Below, piece by piece: positions 16,604 through 26,308 of a stretch of DNA of 34,542 nucleotides. A model generated the notes under the pieces. That model was given only the letters and a program-made list of their open reading frames with translations. It searched no databases and had not been told where the DNA came from. The translations under genes and the position numbers were made by a program. The stretch comes from Lachnospiraceae bacterium. GTDB taxonomy: Bacteria > Bacillota > Clostridia > Lachnospirales > Lachnospiraceae. Each line of letters opens with the position of its first letter. Position 1 is the first letter of the stretch. Location of the stretch: the NCBI GenBank assembly GCA_024690825.1, contig JAILOK010000121.1, forward strand, positions 1-34,542, in the 5' to 3' direction.

Positions 16604-17392
16604 ATGAAAATAGTTGTATGCGTAAAACAGGTTCCCGATACAAAGGGCGGCGTGAAGTTCAAGCCTGACGGAACACTGGACAGAGGAGCGATGCTTGCTA
16701 TCATGAATCCTGATGATAAAGCAGGTCTTGAAGCAGCCCTGAAGTTAAAGAAAGAAAATCCCGGAACCGAGGTCACTGTCGTGACAATGGGTCTTCCGAA
16801 GGCAGATGATGTCCTTCGCGAGGCACTGGCCATGGGTGCTGACAAAGCTGTTCTGGTAACGGACAGAGTGCTCGGAGGAGCAGATACCTGGGCTACCAGC
16901 CAGACTCTGGCCGGAGCAATAAGAAATCTTGAGTATGATCTGGTCATAACCGGACGTCAGGCTATCGACGGAGATACCGCGCAGGTAGGGCCACAGATAT
17001 CCGAGCGTCTTGATCTTCCGCTTGTTTCCTATGCAGAGGAACTTAAGATCGAAGGTGACAGCGTCATAGTTAAGAGGCAGTTTGAGGACAGATATCACAT
17101 GCTGAGGGTGAAGATGCCCTGCCTGATCACGGCTTTGGCGGAGCTTGGAGAGGATATGTACATGACTCCCGGCGGTATCTTTGATGCTTATCAGACAGAA
17201 GTCACTGTCTGGGGAAGAAAGGATCTGAAGGATGTTTCAGATGATAATCTGGGACTTAACGGATCACCTACAAAGATCGCAAAGGCTTCCGACAGGGTTG
17301 CAAAGGGCGCAGGCGAGAAGGTTACTCCCGATTCGCCGAAGGAGGCTGTGGATTATATCGTAGGCAAACTTGCTGAGAAGCACGTCATCTAA
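16604..17392 (+). CDS. etfB: Electron transfer flavoprotein beta subunit
   Basis: The protein is 262 residues, the small ETF subunit: MKIVVCVKQVPDTKGGVKF at the start and ITGRQAIDGDTAQVGPQ in the nucleotide-binding region. In bifurcating ETFs this subunit binds the bifurcating FAD. Together with EtfA and Bcd it should pass NADH electrons to crotonyl-CoA and ferredoxin. ATG 16604 has AAGGAG upstream. A TTGTTG/TATAAG pair in the 56-base gap before it would delete the ribosome binding site from its transcript, so I treat the gene as part of the thl transcript. Confidence 0.95.
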   Translation: MKIVVCVKQVPDTKGGVKFKPDGTLDRGAMLAIMNPDDKAGLEAALKLKKENPGTEVTVVTMGLPKADDVLREALAMGADKAVLVTDRVLGGADTWATSQTLAGAIRNLEYDLVITGRQAIDGDTAQVGPQISERLDLPLVSYAEELKIEGDSVIVKRQFEDRYHMLRVKMPCLITALAELGEDMYMTPGGIFDAYQTEVTVWGRKDLKDVSDDNLGLNGSPTKIAKASDRVAKGAGEKVTPDSPKEAVDYIVGKLAEKHVI

Positions 17393-17413
17393 GATTAGGG
17401 AGGTAAAACCAAA

Positions 17414-18466
17414 ATGAGTTTAAAAGTTGAAGAATGTAAAGGTGTATTTATCTTTGCTCAGCAGGTTGATAACAAGATAAATAATATCGCATATGAGCTG
17501 CTCGGTAAGGCAAAGGATCTGGCAGCGGATCTTTCGCAGGAGGTAACTGCTGTTCTTATCGGATCGGATGTAAAGGGTCTTGCGGACTCACTTGCATGGT
17601 ACGGCGCTGACAGGGTGATCGTAGTGGATGACCCGGAACTTAAGGAATACAGGACAGAGCCTTATGCGCATGCTCTTTCGTCAGTTATAGAGCAGTATAA
17701 GCCGGAGATCATGCTTATCGGAGCAACGGCCATAGGAAGGGATCTGGGTCCCAGAGTGGCAGCAAGAATACATACGGGACTTACTGCCGACTGTACACAG
17801 CTTGATATAGGAGATTTTCCCCTTCAGCCGGCTCCCGGCCAGGAGCAGAAGAAGAACCAGCTTCTTATGACCCGTCCCGCATTTGGCGGAAATACCATTG
17901 CTACAATCGCCTGCCCGGAATTCAGGCCGCAGATGGCAACGGTCCGTCCGGGAGTTATGCAGAAAAGAGAGGCTGATAAGAGCGCAAAGGCAAATATCGA
18001 GGAATGCAAGATTGAATTTAAGCCTGACAATAAGTATGCCGAGATACTTGAGGTTGTAAAGTCTGTCTCAAATGTTGCTGATATCGCAGATGCAAAGATC
18101 CTTGTATCCGGAGGACGTGGAGTGGGATCACCCGAGAATTTCAAGATCCTCGAGGAACTTGCAGAGGCGATCGGCGGAACGGTAAGCTGTTCAAGGGCAG
18201 TTGTCGATTCCGGCTGGAAGCCGAAGGAGATGCAGGTTGGGCAGACAGGAAAGACGGTTCGTCCCCATGTATATTTTGCCATCGGTATCTCAGGCGCCAT
18301 CCAGCATGTAGCAGGAATGGAAGAGTCCGATATCATCATTGCAATAAACAAGGATGAGGGAGCACCGATCTTTGATGTTGCCGACTACGGAGTTGTAGGC
18401 GATCTGAACCAGATAGTACCCGAGCTTACAAAACAGATCAAAGAGGCTATGGCCGCAAAGGCTTAA
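17414..18466 (+). CDS. etfA: Electron transfer flavoprotein alpha subunit
   Basis: The protein is 350 residues. The N-terminal domain pairs with EtfB, and the C-terminal FAD-binding domain is recognisable from GGRGVGSPENF, SRAVVDSGW, QVGQTGKTVRP and GISGAIQHVAGM. It lacks the N-terminal ferredoxin-like extension found in some clostridial EtfA proteins. It is the last gene of the butyrate operon, 21 bases after etfB with GGGAGG before ATG 17414, and a long hairpin follows its stop. Confidence 0.95.
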   Translation: MSLKVEECKGVFIFAQQVDNKINNIAYELLGKAKDLAADLSQEVTAVLIGSDVKGLADSLAWYGADRVIVVDDPELKEYRTEPYAHALSSVIEQYKPEIMLIGATAIGRDLGPRVAARIHTGLTADCTQLDIGDFPLQPAPGQEQKKNQLLMTRPAFGGNTIATIACPEFRPQMATVRPGVMQKREADKSAKANIEECKIEFKPDNKYAEILEVVKSVSNVADIADAKILVSGGRGVGSPENFKILEELAEAIGGTVSCSRAVVDSGWKPKEMQVGQTGKTVRPHVYFAIGISGAIQHVAGMEESDIIIAINKDEGAPIFDVADYGVVGDLNQIVPELTKQIKEAMAAKA

Positions 18467-18489
18467 TCAAGGGCAAACTACAATATCAG

Positions 18490-18519
18490 ATGCCCGACGA
18501 TAAAATTATCGTCGGGCAT
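18490..18519 (+). terminator. Terminator-like hairpin after etfA
   Basis: ATGCCCGACGATAA and TTATCGTCGGGCAT form an almost loop-less perfect inverted repeat of 14 base pairs. Only a broken T tract (TATTTAT) follows, so termination may be partial. Confidence 0.7.
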
Positions 18520-18534
18520 TATTTATGGAGTGGT

Positions 18535-18554
18535 CAATGATATCAATGATATCA
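18535..18554 (+). repeat. Tandem palindrome TGATATCA x2, possible operator
   Basis: Two copies of the perfect palindrome TGATATCA (18538-18545 and 18547-18554) are spaced by one base, giving a 9-base tandem repeat that starts with CAA at 18535. The array ends 13 bases upstream of the ptb -35 box, a usual place for an activator site. The binding protein is unknown. Confidence 0.5.
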
Positions 18555-18567
18555 CGGCAGGGAATTC

Positions 18568-18596
18568 TTGACCCTGAAAACACAAGATGATATATT
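18568..18596 (+). promoter_or_regulatory. Promoter of ptb-buk (and possibly secA-prfB-hom)
   Basis: TTGACC (18568-18573) and TATATT (18591-18596) are exactly 17 bases apart. The predicted start near 18603 gives a ~54 nt leader with AAGGAG before ATG 18657. Confidence 0.85.
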
Positions 18597-18656
18597 AAAG
18601 TTTACGGGTTTTTACTAATATTTATCATATGATCACATAAATAAGGAGAAGTAAAG

Positions 18657-19571
18657 ATGAGTAAGAATTTTGATGAAATACTGAAAAAGGTAAATGAGTT
18701 TCCCGTCAAAAAGCTTTCGGTAGCGGCGGCAAATGATGATGAGGTTCTGGAAGCAGTTGCGATGGCTCATGACAGAAAGATAGCCGATTCCATTCTTGTC
18801 GGTGATGAGGAAAAGATCAAAAGCATCTGTGCGGAAAAGAATATCGATCCGTCCATTTTTGAGATCATAAACATACCCGATCCGATAGAGGCAGCTCATG
18901 AGGCTGTTAAAATAGTACATGACGGAGGAGCCGACATGTATATGAAGGGACTCATTTCAACCAAGGATTTCTTAAAGAGCATACTCGACAAGGAAGTAGG
19001 ACTTCGTACCGACAAACTTCTTTCGCATGTTGCTGTTTTTGAGATAAAGGGAATAGAGAAACTTCTTTTCCTTACGGATGTTGCATTTCTTCCTTATCCT
19101 ACACTGGAAGAAAAGGTAAAGATCATAAACAATACTGTTGAGGTCTGCAACGCCTGCGGTATAGATATGCCCAAGGTGGCACCGGTTGCCGCAGTGGAGG
19201 TTGTCAATCCGAAAATGCCTGAAACTGTTGAGGCAGAGGAACTGACAAAGATGAATGAGGCCGGAGAGATAAAGAACTGTATCGTTGACGGTCCTCTTTC
19301 GGTGGATCTTGCAATATATCCCGAAGCAGCAAGGCATAAGGGGGCCGAAGGCAGAAAGATCGTCGGAGATGCAGATATCATCCTTTTCCCGGATATCCAT
19401 TCCGGAAATATAGCGTACAAGTTCATAGTACATACAACAGAGTTCAAAAACGGATGCATCCTCACCGGAACAAAGGCACCTGCAATACTTGCATCCCGTT
19501 CGGATTCTGCAGAGACAAAGGTCAATTCAATAGCGCTTGCCGCTGTAGTAGCTCACAATCTTAAGAAATAA
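18657..19571 (+). CDS. ptb: Phosphate butyryltransferase
   Basis: The protein is 304 residues of the phosphate acetyl/butyryltransferase family, of a length typical for Ptb. It converts butyryl-CoA and phosphate to butyryl phosphate. Family segments include [35 protein letters not shown] and [20 protein letters not shown] 18657 follows AAGGAGAAG. Pairing with buk 13 bases downstream supports Ptb over Pta. This is the ATP-yielding kinase route to butyrate, rather than the butyryl-CoA:acetate CoA-transferase route of many gut relatives. Confidence 0.94.
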   Translation: MSKNFDEILKKVNEFPVKKLSVAAANDDEVLEAVAMAHDRKIADSILVGDEEKIKSICAEKNIDPSIFEIINIPDPIEAAHEAVKIVHDGGADMYMKGLISTKDFLKSILDKEVGLRTDKLLSHVAVFEIKGIEKLLFLTDVAFLPYPTLEEKVKIINNTVEVCNACGIDMPKVAPVAAVEVVNPKMPETVEAEELTKMNEAGEIKNCIVDGPLSVDLAIYPEAARHKGAEGRKIVGDADIILFPDIHSGNIAYKFIVHTTEFKNGCILTGTKAPAILASRSDSAETKVNSIALAAVVAHNLKK

Positions 19572-19584
19572 AGGGGGAAATAAT

Positions 19585-20649
19585 ATGGCGATCAGATCAC
19601 TCATCATCAATCCCGGATCCACTTCCACGAAGATAGCGGTTTTTGAAGACGAAAATATGCTCTTCGACAAAACTCTTCGTCATACGACAGAAGAGATATC
19701 AAAGTATGATACGATATTTGACCAGAAGGATTTCAGAAAGGATATAATCCTTGAATTCTTAAAGGAACAGGATTTTGATATAAAGACCCTTGACATGGTG
19801 GTCGGAAGAGGAGGACTTGTAAAACCCATACCCGGAGGAACATACAGGGTAAACGACGAACTCCTTGCGGATCTTAAAGTCGGACCTCAGGGACAGCATG
19901 CATCGAATCTCGGAGGTGTCCTGGCCCGCGAGATAGGAGATGAGATCGGAAAACCTTCATTTATTGTTGATCCCGTGGCGGTTGATGAACTTTCCGATGT
20001 TGCCAGACTGTCCGGTATACCCGAGATCAAAAGAACAAGCATCTTTCATCCGCTTAATCAGAAGGCGATGGCAAGACGCTATGCGAAGGAGAACGGAAAG
20101 AAGTACGAAGATGTTAATGTTATCGTCGTCCATATGGGCGGAGGAGTTTCCGTGGGTGCACACAAAAATGGAAGGGTAATAGATGTGAGCAACGCCCTTG
20201 AGGGAGACGGGGCTTTTTCACCCGAAAGAGCCGGAGGGCTTCCCGTAGGGCCGCTTCTCCGTATGTGTTATTCGGGAAAATATACTGAAAAGGAAATGTA
20301 TAAAAAGCTGGTAGGCGGCGGCGGACTTAATGCATATCTGGGTTCAAATGATATGGTGGAGTGTCTGAAGAAAGCGGAAACGGACAAAGACGCAGCGCTT
20401 GTGATAGATGCCTTTACATATCAGATAGCAAAGGATATCGGTGCAAGAGCAGCCGCACTGGAGGGAAAGGTTGATGCGATAATCTGTACGGGTGGAATTG
20501 CATATAATAAATGCATCATTGACGATATCGAAAAATACTGCGGATGGATCGCGCCCGTAATAGCATATCCCGGCGAAGACGAACTTCTCGCACTTGCACA
20601 GGGAGGCTTGCGTGTGCTGAACGGCGAAGAGGAAGCAAAGGAGTATTGA
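19585..20649 (+). CDS. buk: Butyrate kinase
   Basis: The protein is 354 residues of the acetokinase (ASKHA) family and makes ATP and butyrate from butyryl phosphate. N-terminal [14 protein letters not shown], central [13 protein letters not shown] and [14 protein letters not shown], and C-terminal CTGGIAYNK are all as expected for Buk, which is shorter than acetate kinase (~400). ATG 19585 follows AGGGGGAAA. SecA starts eight bases after its stop, with the secA ribosome binding site inside the end of buk, so the two are probably co-transcribed. Confidence 0.95.
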   Translation: MAIRSLIINPGSTSTKIAVFEDENMLFDKTLRHTTEEISKYDTIFDQKDFRKDIILEFLKEQDFDIKTLDMVVGRGGLVKPIPGGTYRVNDELLADLKVGPQGQHASNLGGVLAREIGDEIGKPSFIVDPVAVDELSDVARLSGIPEIKRTSIFHPLNQKAMARRYAKENGKKYEDVNVIVVHMGGGVSVGAHKNGRVIDVSNALEGDGAFSPERAGGLPVGPLLRMCYSGKYTEKEMYKKLVGGGGLNAYLGSNDMVECLKKAETDKDAALVIDAFTYQIAKDIGARAAALEGKVDAIICTGGIAYNKCIIDDIEKYCGWIAPVIAYPGEDELLALAQGGLRVLNGEEEAKEY

Positions 20650-20656
20650 TTTCCTT

Positions 20657-23230
20657 ATGAACATCATAGAAAAGGTCTTTGGGACCCACAGTGAAAGAGA
20701 ACTGAAAAGGATCGAACCTATAGTCGACCGGATCGAAGGAATGAGAGATCAGATGATGGCTCTTTCCGACGAAGAATTAAAAGGCAGGACGAAGCAGTTT
20801 AAGGACAGACTGTCAAACGGAGAGACTTTGGATGATATTCTGCCTGATGCTTTTGCCACGGTAAGGGAGGCTGCCAGAAGGACATTGAAGATGGAACATT
20901 TCCGGGTGCAGCTGATGGGAGGCATAATACTCCATCAGGGCAGGATCGCGGAGATGAGGACAGGTGAAGGAAAGACGCTGGTATCTACGCTTCCCGCATA
21001 TCTTAACGCTCTGGAGGGAAGGGGCGTTGAGGTTGTGACCGTAAATGATTATCTGGCAAAGCGAGATGCGGAATGGATGGGACAGGTCCATGAGTTTCTG
21101 GGACTGACTGTCGGTGTTGTGCTTAACGGTATGACAAGCGAGGAGAGGCAGAAGGCCTACGCCTGCGATATCACCTATGTGACCAATAACGAACTGGGAT
21201 TTGATTACCTGAGGGACAATATGGTCATATACAAGGAGCAGCTTGTCTTAAGGGAACTTCACTACTGCATCATAGATGAGGTGGACTCCGTTCTCATAGA
21301 TGAGGCAAGGACTCCTCTGATCATTTCAGGCCAGTCCGGTAAATCGACGCAGATATATCAGGCCTGTGATATGCTGGCGCGTCAGCTGCAGAGAGGCGAA
21401 GCGTCCAGTGACGAGCTTTCCAAGATGGATGCCATCATGGGCGTGGAGATTGAGGAAACGGGTGACTTTATCGTTAATGAAAAGGATCATCTGGTCAATC
21501 TTACCGAACAGGGTGTAAAAAAAGTCGAGCAGTTCTTTCATATAGAAAATTTTGCGGATCCCGAAAATCTTGAGATACAGCACTGCATTATCCTGGCCTT
21601 AAGAGCGCACAACCTGATGGCAAGGGACAAGGATTATGTGGTAAAAGATGATCAGGTTTTAATAGTTGATGAGTTTACGGGACGTATCATGCCCGGAAGA
21701 AGGTATTCAGACGGACTTCATCAGGCTATAGAAGCAAAGGAACATGTGAAGGTGAAGAGAGAGAGCAAGACTCTGGCAACCATCACATTTCAGAATTTCT
21801 TTAATAAATTCGATAAGAAATGCGGCATGACGGGTACAGCTCTTACAGAGGAAAAGGAATTCCGTGAAATCTATGGCATGGATGTCATCACTATTCCCAC
21901 AAATATGCCGATCGCGCGTGTTGACATGCAGGATGCGGTATTTAAGACCAAGAAAGAGAAATTTAACGCTATCATAGATGAGATAGACAGGATACACGCA
22001 ACGGGACAGCCTATACTTGTGGGTACCATCACGATCGAAACCTCGGAAATGCTTTCTGCGATGCTTAAAAGACACGGGGTAGCGCACAATGTTCTCAATG
22101 CAAAGTTCCATGAACAGGAGGCTGAGATCATAGCCGAGGCCGGAGTACACGGCGCGGTGACCATAGCCACAAATATGGCAGGACGTGGTACCGATATAAA
22201 ACTTGACGAGGAATCAAGGAAGGCCGGCGGACTTATGATCATAGGTACCGAAAGACATGAGGCCAGACGTATAGATAACCAGCTGAGAGGCCGTTCGGGA
22301 AGACAGGGTGATCCCGGGTGCTCGAGATTTTATATCTCCCTGGAAGATGACCTGATGAGGCTTTTCGGTTCCGAGAGGATGATAGCAGCTTTTGAGGCTT
22401 TGAATGTTCCCGAAGGAGAGCAGATCGAGCACAAGATGCTGACAAACGCAATAGAGCGCGCTCAGAAAAAGATAGAGGACAATAACTTCGGTATCAGAAA
22501 AAATCTGTTGGAATATGACCGCGTTAACAATGAGCAGCGGGAAAAGATATATGAGGAACGGCGCAAGGTTCTTGACGGCGAGAGCATGAGGGATGCTGTC
22601 TACAAGATGATCACTGATATCACGGATGAGGTTGTGGATACCTGCATAGGAGAGGATACCAATACCGATAATTGGGATATCAGGGAACTGAATGAACTGC
22701 TCCTTCCCATAGTGCCCATGGCTCCGATCAAAACACCAAATATCCGGGGAATGAACAAAAACGAGCTGAAGCATTACCTAAAGGAAAATGCCGTAAAGCT
22801 GTATGAGAGTAAAGAAGCTGAATTTCCCGAAGCCGAGCAGCTTCGTGAGATCGAAAGAGTCATACTCTTAAAGGTTATAGATAGAAAATGGATGGATCAT
22901 ATTGATGATATGGACCAGCTGCGGCAGGGTATAGGTCTGCAGGCGTTCGGTCAGAGAGATCCTGTGGTTGAATACAAGCTGACGGGCTTTGATATGTTCA
23001 ACAGCATGATCGATGCCATCCAGGAGGATACGGTCAGGCTTCTCTTCCATACAAAGGTTGAGGAAAAGGTTGAAAGGGAGCAGGTTGCGAAGGTTACGGG
23101 TACCAACAAGGATGATTCGGTCGCAAAGGCTCCCAAGAAAAGGGAAGGAAAGAAGATATATCCCAATGACCCGTGTCCCTGCGGAAGCGGAAAGAAGTAT
23201 AAAAATTGCTGTGGAAAAGGTGTGGTCTGA
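20657..23230 (+). CDS. secA: Preprotein translocase ATPase SecA
   Basis: The protein is 857 residues, slightly above the B. subtilis length. It drives export of preproteins through SecYEG. Walker A RTGEGKT has Lys106, the DEVD box starts at Asp207 ([20 protein letters not shown]), and [11 protein letters not shown] and [19 protein letters not shown] belong to the second ATPase fold. The C-terminus carries the zinc motif [18 protein letters not shown], which binds SecB-like partners or lipid. The start [16 protein letters not shown] is standard. The gene lies between buk (seven-base gap) and prfB (three-base gap). Confidence 0.97.
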   Translation: MNIIEKVFGTHSERELKRIEPIVDRIEGMRDQMMALSDEELKGRTKQFKDRLSNGETLDDILPDAFATVREAARRTLKMEHFRVQLMGGIILHQGRIAEMRTGEGKTLVSTLPAYLNALEGRGVEVVTVNDYLAKRDAEWMGQVHEFLGLTVGVVLNGMTSEERQKAYACDITYVTNNELGFDYLRDNMVIYKEQLVLRELHYCIIDEVDSVLIDEARTPLIISGQSGKSTQIYQACDMLARQLQRGEASSDELSKMDAIMGVEIEETGDFIVNEKDHLVNLTEQGVKKVEQFFHIENFADPENLEIQHCIILALRAHNLMARDKDYVVKDDQVLIVDEFTGRIMPGRRYSDGLHQAIEAKEHVKVKRESKTLATITFQNFFNKFDKKCGMTGTALTEEKEFREIYGMDVITIPTNMPIARVDMQDAVFKTKKEKFNAIIDEIDRIHATGQPILVGTITIETSEMLSAMLKRHGVAHNVLNAKFHEQEAEIIAEAGVHGAVTIATNMAGRGTDIKLDEESRKAGGLMIIGTERHEARRIDNQLRGRSGRQGDPGCSRFYISLEDDLMRLFGSERMIAAFEALNVPEGEQIEHKMLTNAIERAQKKIEDNNFGIRKNLLEYDRVNNEQREKIYEERRKVLDGESMRDAVYKMITDITDEVVDTCIGEDTNTDNWDIRELNELLLPIVPMAPIKTPNIRGMNKNELKHYLKENAVKLYESKEAEFPEAEQLREIERVILLKVIDRKWMDHIDDMDQLRQGIGLQAFGQRDPVVEYKLTGFDMFNSMIDAIQEDTVRLLFHTKVEEKVEREQVAKVTGTNKDDSVAKAPKKREGKKIYPNDPCPCGSGKKYKNCCGKGVV

Positions 23231-23233
23231 TAT

Positions 23234-24352
23234 ATGGTTGAGCTGGATAATCTGAAAATCGAGATCAGGCAGTATGAGGAACCCTTAAAAGAACTGAAAG
23301 GTTCTCTGGACCTTGATGCAAAGGCAGACAGGATAGAGGAGCTTTCAAGGCTTATGGAGGAACCGGATTTCTGGAACGACCCCGAAAAATCCCAAAAACA
23401 GTCAGCACAGCTTGGAAATCTGAAGGATGAGGTTAATTCCTTTTCCGATCTCGAGACAAAATACAAAGATATGCTCGAAATCATCGATATAGCAAATGAA
23501 GAAAACGATGAGAGCATGGTCGATGAGATAAAAAATGATTTTGAGACCTTTAAGGAAAAGTTTGACAGGATAAGGATCCGAACCCTGCTTTCGGATGAAT
23601 ATGACAATAATAATGCGATAATGCGCCTCAATGCGGGGGCTGGCGGTACCGAGTCATGCGACTGGTGCGCGATGCTCTACCGCATGTATACCAGATGGGC
23701 TGAAAGACATGGATTTAGCATAGAAGAACTGGACAGCCTGGAGGGAGATGAGGCGGGTTATAAATCCGTTACCTTTCAGGTGAACGGTGAGAATGCGTAT
23801 GGTTATATGAAGTCCGAAAAGGGCGTGCACAGACTGGTCAGGATCTCTCCCTTCAATGCGCAGGGCAAGCGGCAGACATCTTTTGTTTCTCTGGATGTAA
23901 TGCCGGAGATAGAAGAGGACATAGATATCGATATAAAGCCTGAGGATATCAGGATAGACACCTACCGTTCTTCGGGCGCGGGCGGACAGCATATCAACAA
24001 GACATCTTCTGCGATCCGTATCACGCATTTTCCCACGGGGATAGTGGTGACATGCCAGAATGAGAGATCACAGTTCCAGAATAAAGACAAGGCAATGCAG
24101 ATATTAAAGGCGAAGTTATATATGCTTGCCAGAGAAAATAATGCTGAGAAGCTTTCCGATATCAGGGGTGAGATCAAAGATATTGCATGGGGATCACAGA
24201 TAAGATCTTATTTTCTGCAGCCGTATCAGCTTGTGAAAGATCTTCGTACGGGAGCAGAGATCGCGCAGGCCGATTCGGTGCTTGACGGGAATCTCGATCC
24301 TTTCATAAATGCATATCTGAAGTGGGATAAAACTGAGCAGAAAAAGCAGTAG
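23234..24352 (+). CDS. prfB: Peptide chain release factor 2, without programmed frameshift
   Basis: The protein is 372 residues in one uninterrupted frame. It terminates translation at UGA and UAA: the tripeptide anticodon Ser205-Pro206-Phe207 and the catalytic GGQ (250-252 in SSGAGGQHINKT) sit at the same numbers as in E. coli RF2. At codons 25-26, where E. coli reads CTT TGA C and needs a +1 shift, this gene has plain CTG GAC (23306-23311) and keeps Leu-Asp. The autoregulatory shift is therefore absent. The start at ATG 23234 lies three bases after secA. Confidence 0.96.
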   Translation: MVELDNLKIEIRQYEEPLKELKGSLDLDAKADRIEELSRLMEEPDFWNDPEKSQKQSAQLGNLKDEVNSFSDLETKYKDMLEIIDIANEENDESMVDEIKNDFETFKEKFDRIRIRTLLSDEYDNNNAIMRLNAGAGGTESCDWCAMLYRMYTRWAERHGFSIEELDSLEGDEAGYKSVTFQVNGENAYGYMKSEKGVHRLVRISPFNAQGKRQTSFVSLDVMPEIEEDIDIDIKPEDIRIDTYRSSGAGGQHINKTSSAIRITHFPTGIVVTCQNERSQFQNKDKAMQILKAKLYMLARENNAEKLSDIRGEIKDIAWGSQIRSYFLQPYQLVKDLRTGAEIAQADSVLDGNLDPFINAYLKWDKTEQKKQ

Positions 24353-24373
24353 GAGTCAATACAGGAGGAAATT

Positions 24374-25582
24374 ATGGTCAAGGTTGCCATATTGGGATTC
24401 GGAACGGTGGGTTCCGGAGTATATAATGTACTGAACAAAAATAAGGATATCCTGAAAAAAAGAACGGGATCGGAAATAGAGATCAAGTATGTACTTGATC
24501 TGCGTGAATTTCCCGGAAATCCGGTGGATGATATACTGACTCATGATTTTAACGATATCCTGAACGATCCTGAAGTAAAGGTGGTTGCCGAGGTTATGGG
24601 AGGCGTGAAACCAGCCTATGATTTCACAAAACAGTGCCTTATGGCGAAAAAAAGCGTGTGCACATCAAACAAGGAGCTGGTGGCCAAGCATGGCGAGGAA
24701 CTGTTGGGGATCGCCCGTGAGAATAATGTAAACTACTTTTTTGAAGCGAGCTGCGGAGGCGGCATACCCATCATAAGAAGTCTGAATGAAGCTCTGATCG
24801 CTGATGATATAGATGAGATCTCCGGCATATTGAACGGAACTACAAACTATATTCTGACGAAGATGAGCAGTCAGGGTCTTCTTTTTGATGATGTATTAAA
24901 GGATGCACAGGATATGGGATATGCCGAAAGAAATCCCGAGGCTGACATAGAGGGATATGACGCACAGAGAAAGATAGCGATCCTTTCATCGATAGCTTTT
25001 GGAAAGACCGTAGATCACGAAAGTATCTATACGGAAGGCATAACAAAGATAACACCGGCGGATCTGGAATTTGCAAAAGAATTTGATTCAACGATCAAGC
25101 TGATCGCTTATGGCGGAAAGAAAGACGGAAAGTATTATGCGTTTGTATCGCCGTTTATGGTTGGCAGGGATAATCCGCTGTATTCAGTGGACGGAGTGTT
25201 TAATGCGATCTTTGTTCACGGAAATATGCTGGGCGATGCCATGTTCTATGGAAGCGGAGCCGGCAGCCTGCCTACAGCCAGCGCAGTAGCCTCCGATATT
25301 GCCCATGCGGTAAAATGCGGGGATAAAACTGCCTATAGTAACTGGCAGGAAGGAAAGATAGAACTTTCTCCCATAGATTCCTTTGAGAGCAGGTTTTTTG
25401 TAAGGATCGAAAAGAGCCTCAAGGAGACTGCAAAGAGGGTCTTCGGTGACGGTACGGATTTTAAGGAGATCCCGATGGACGGTAGTGAGTGTGCTTTTGT
25501 TACAGATGTGATGAGTGAAAAAGAATTTGAAGAAAAAGCCTCAAAACTGTCGGGTATAAAGAGCAGGATCAGATGTAAATAA
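24374..25582 (+). CDS. hom: Homoserine dehydrogenase
   Basis: The protein is 402 residues and reduces aspartate semialdehyde to homoserine, on the path to threonine and methionine. It has the N-terminal NAD(P) motif ILGFGTVGSGVYNVL, the substrate region (NGTTNYILTKM, EADIEGYDAQRKIAIL), and a C-terminal ACT domain (~325-400, FFVRIEKSLKETAKRVF) likely to bind threonine as feedback inhibitor. There is no aspartokinase fusion. ATG 24374 follows AGGAGGAAA, 21 bases after prfB, so it is probably the last gene of the ptb-buk-secA-prfB-hom series. Confidence 0.95.
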   Translation: MVKVAILGFGTVGSGVYNVLNKNKDILKKRTGSEIEIKYVLDLREFPGNPVDDILTHDFNDILNDPEVKVVAEVMGGVKPAYDFTKQCLMAKKSVCTSNKELVAKHGEELLGIARENNVNYFFEASCGGGIPIIRSLNEALIADDIDEISGILNGTTNYILTKMSSQGLLFDDVLKDAQDMGYAERNPEADIEGYDAQRKIAILSSIAFGKTVDHESIYTEGITKITPADLEFAKEFDSTIKLIAYGGKKDGKYYAFVSPFMVGRDNPLYSVDGVFNAIFVHGNMLGDAMFYGSGAGSLPTASAVASDIAHAVKCGDKTAYSNWQEGKIELSPIDSFESRFFVRIEKSLKETAKRVFGDGTDFKEIPMDGSECAFVTDVMSEKEFEEKASKLSGIKSRIRCK

Positions 25583-25602
25583 AAACCCGGGTTTCCCCGG
25601 GT
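25581..25602 (-). terminator. Terminator of the minus-strand HExxH gene
   Basis: ACCCGGG pairs with CCCGGGT around TTTC. Only on the minus strand is the hairpin followed by a T run (AAAAA at 25581-25585 on the plus strand), so it mainly serves the gene ending at 25629, although it may also pause hom transcripts. Confidence 0.7.
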
Positions 25603-25628
25603 AATGGCAAAAGGCTTAACGGCAGATC

Positions 25629-26174
25629 TCAGACGGCGGCAGAAATATTGCCGCCTCTTATTGCGTCATCCATATAGGATTTCAGATTTTTATTATACGG
25701 ATTGTTATCTTTGGGGAATTTAATACAGGTATCGGTCTGGCCGCCGGCAACATACGAGCGGCCGCACTCCGGACAGATAGCCATTTTGATGGTTACGGAT
25801 GCACGGAGTACCTTGCCGCCTCCTTCGGCGGCTTTTTTATATGCGTTTGAAACATGTTCGCCCTCATGGGCTCTTACTGCCGCCGGAGCTGCAGTAGGTG
25901 AAATGTGTGAAGCGGATTTGAACGAGACCATTTCGTCCGATCCGTCCTGATATTTGCGCTCTTTGCAGGTTTCGCATTCTGCGGGAGATGATTTGCGGCC
26001 CGGAGCCTTGATCTCCGATTCGCCCGGATTTTTTTCCACCTTTCCCGCATCGGCTTCTTTTTCAATACCCTGAACACCCGGGATGGCAGCATTCGTATCC
26101 GGTTCAGGCGAACCGGACATATAGAATACGGGATATTGAATTCCACGATATGCATTTATCATGCTTATATCCAT
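25629..26174 (-). CDS. Small HExxH protein resembling SprA-related metalloproteases
   Basis: The product is 181 residues from ATG at 26172-26174, which follows GGGAGGAGATCAC on the minus strand; an upstream in-frame start is in the promoter area. Residues ~30-110 are low complexity and polar with a CETCKER pair. The conserved-looking part is VRAHEGEHVSNAYKKAA, an HExxH zinc-protease-like motif, followed by CPECGRSYVAGGQTDT. This arrangement resembles the SprA-related putative metalloprotease family, where VRAHE and a later AGG motif recur. There is no signal peptide. It has its own divergent promoter. The protease function is inferred only from the motif. Confidence 0.65.
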   Translation of the reverse strand: MDISMINAYRGIQYPVFYMSGSPEPDTNAAIPGVQGIEKEADAGKVEKNPGESEIKAPGRKSSPAECETCKERKYQDGSDEMVSFKSASHISPTAAPAAVRAHEGEHVSNAYKKAAEGGGKVLRASVTIKMAICPECGRSYVAGGQTDTCIKFPKDNNPYNKNLKSYMDDAIRGGNISAAV

Positions 26175-26214
26175 GTGATCTCCTCCCGGGATGCATAGAC
26201 AAAATTCCAGAATA

Positions 26215-26243
26215 ATAATAGCATTTTTGCCGTGTTTTTTCAA
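26215..26243 (-). promoter_or_regulatory. Promoter of the HExxH gene
   Basis: On the minus strand TTGAAA (26238-26243) and TATTAT (26215-26220) are 17 bases apart, with a TGC extended -10. The leader is about 34 nt. It lies back to back with the ribU promoter, the two -35 boxes being seven bases apart. Confidence 0.75.
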
Positions 26244-26250
26244 GATTTTC

Positions 26251-26279
26251 TTGCGATTTTCGGATGTATCACTTATAAT
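26251..26279 (+). promoter_or_regulatory. Promoter of the FMN riboswitch-ribU transcript
   Basis: TTGCGA (26251-26256) and consensus TATAAT (26274-26279) are 17 bases apart. The start near 26286 precedes the aptamer by about 25 bases. Confidence 0.8.
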
Positions 26280-26308
26280 GTCCGTTGTTACAACAGTTGA
26301 ATACGGGA

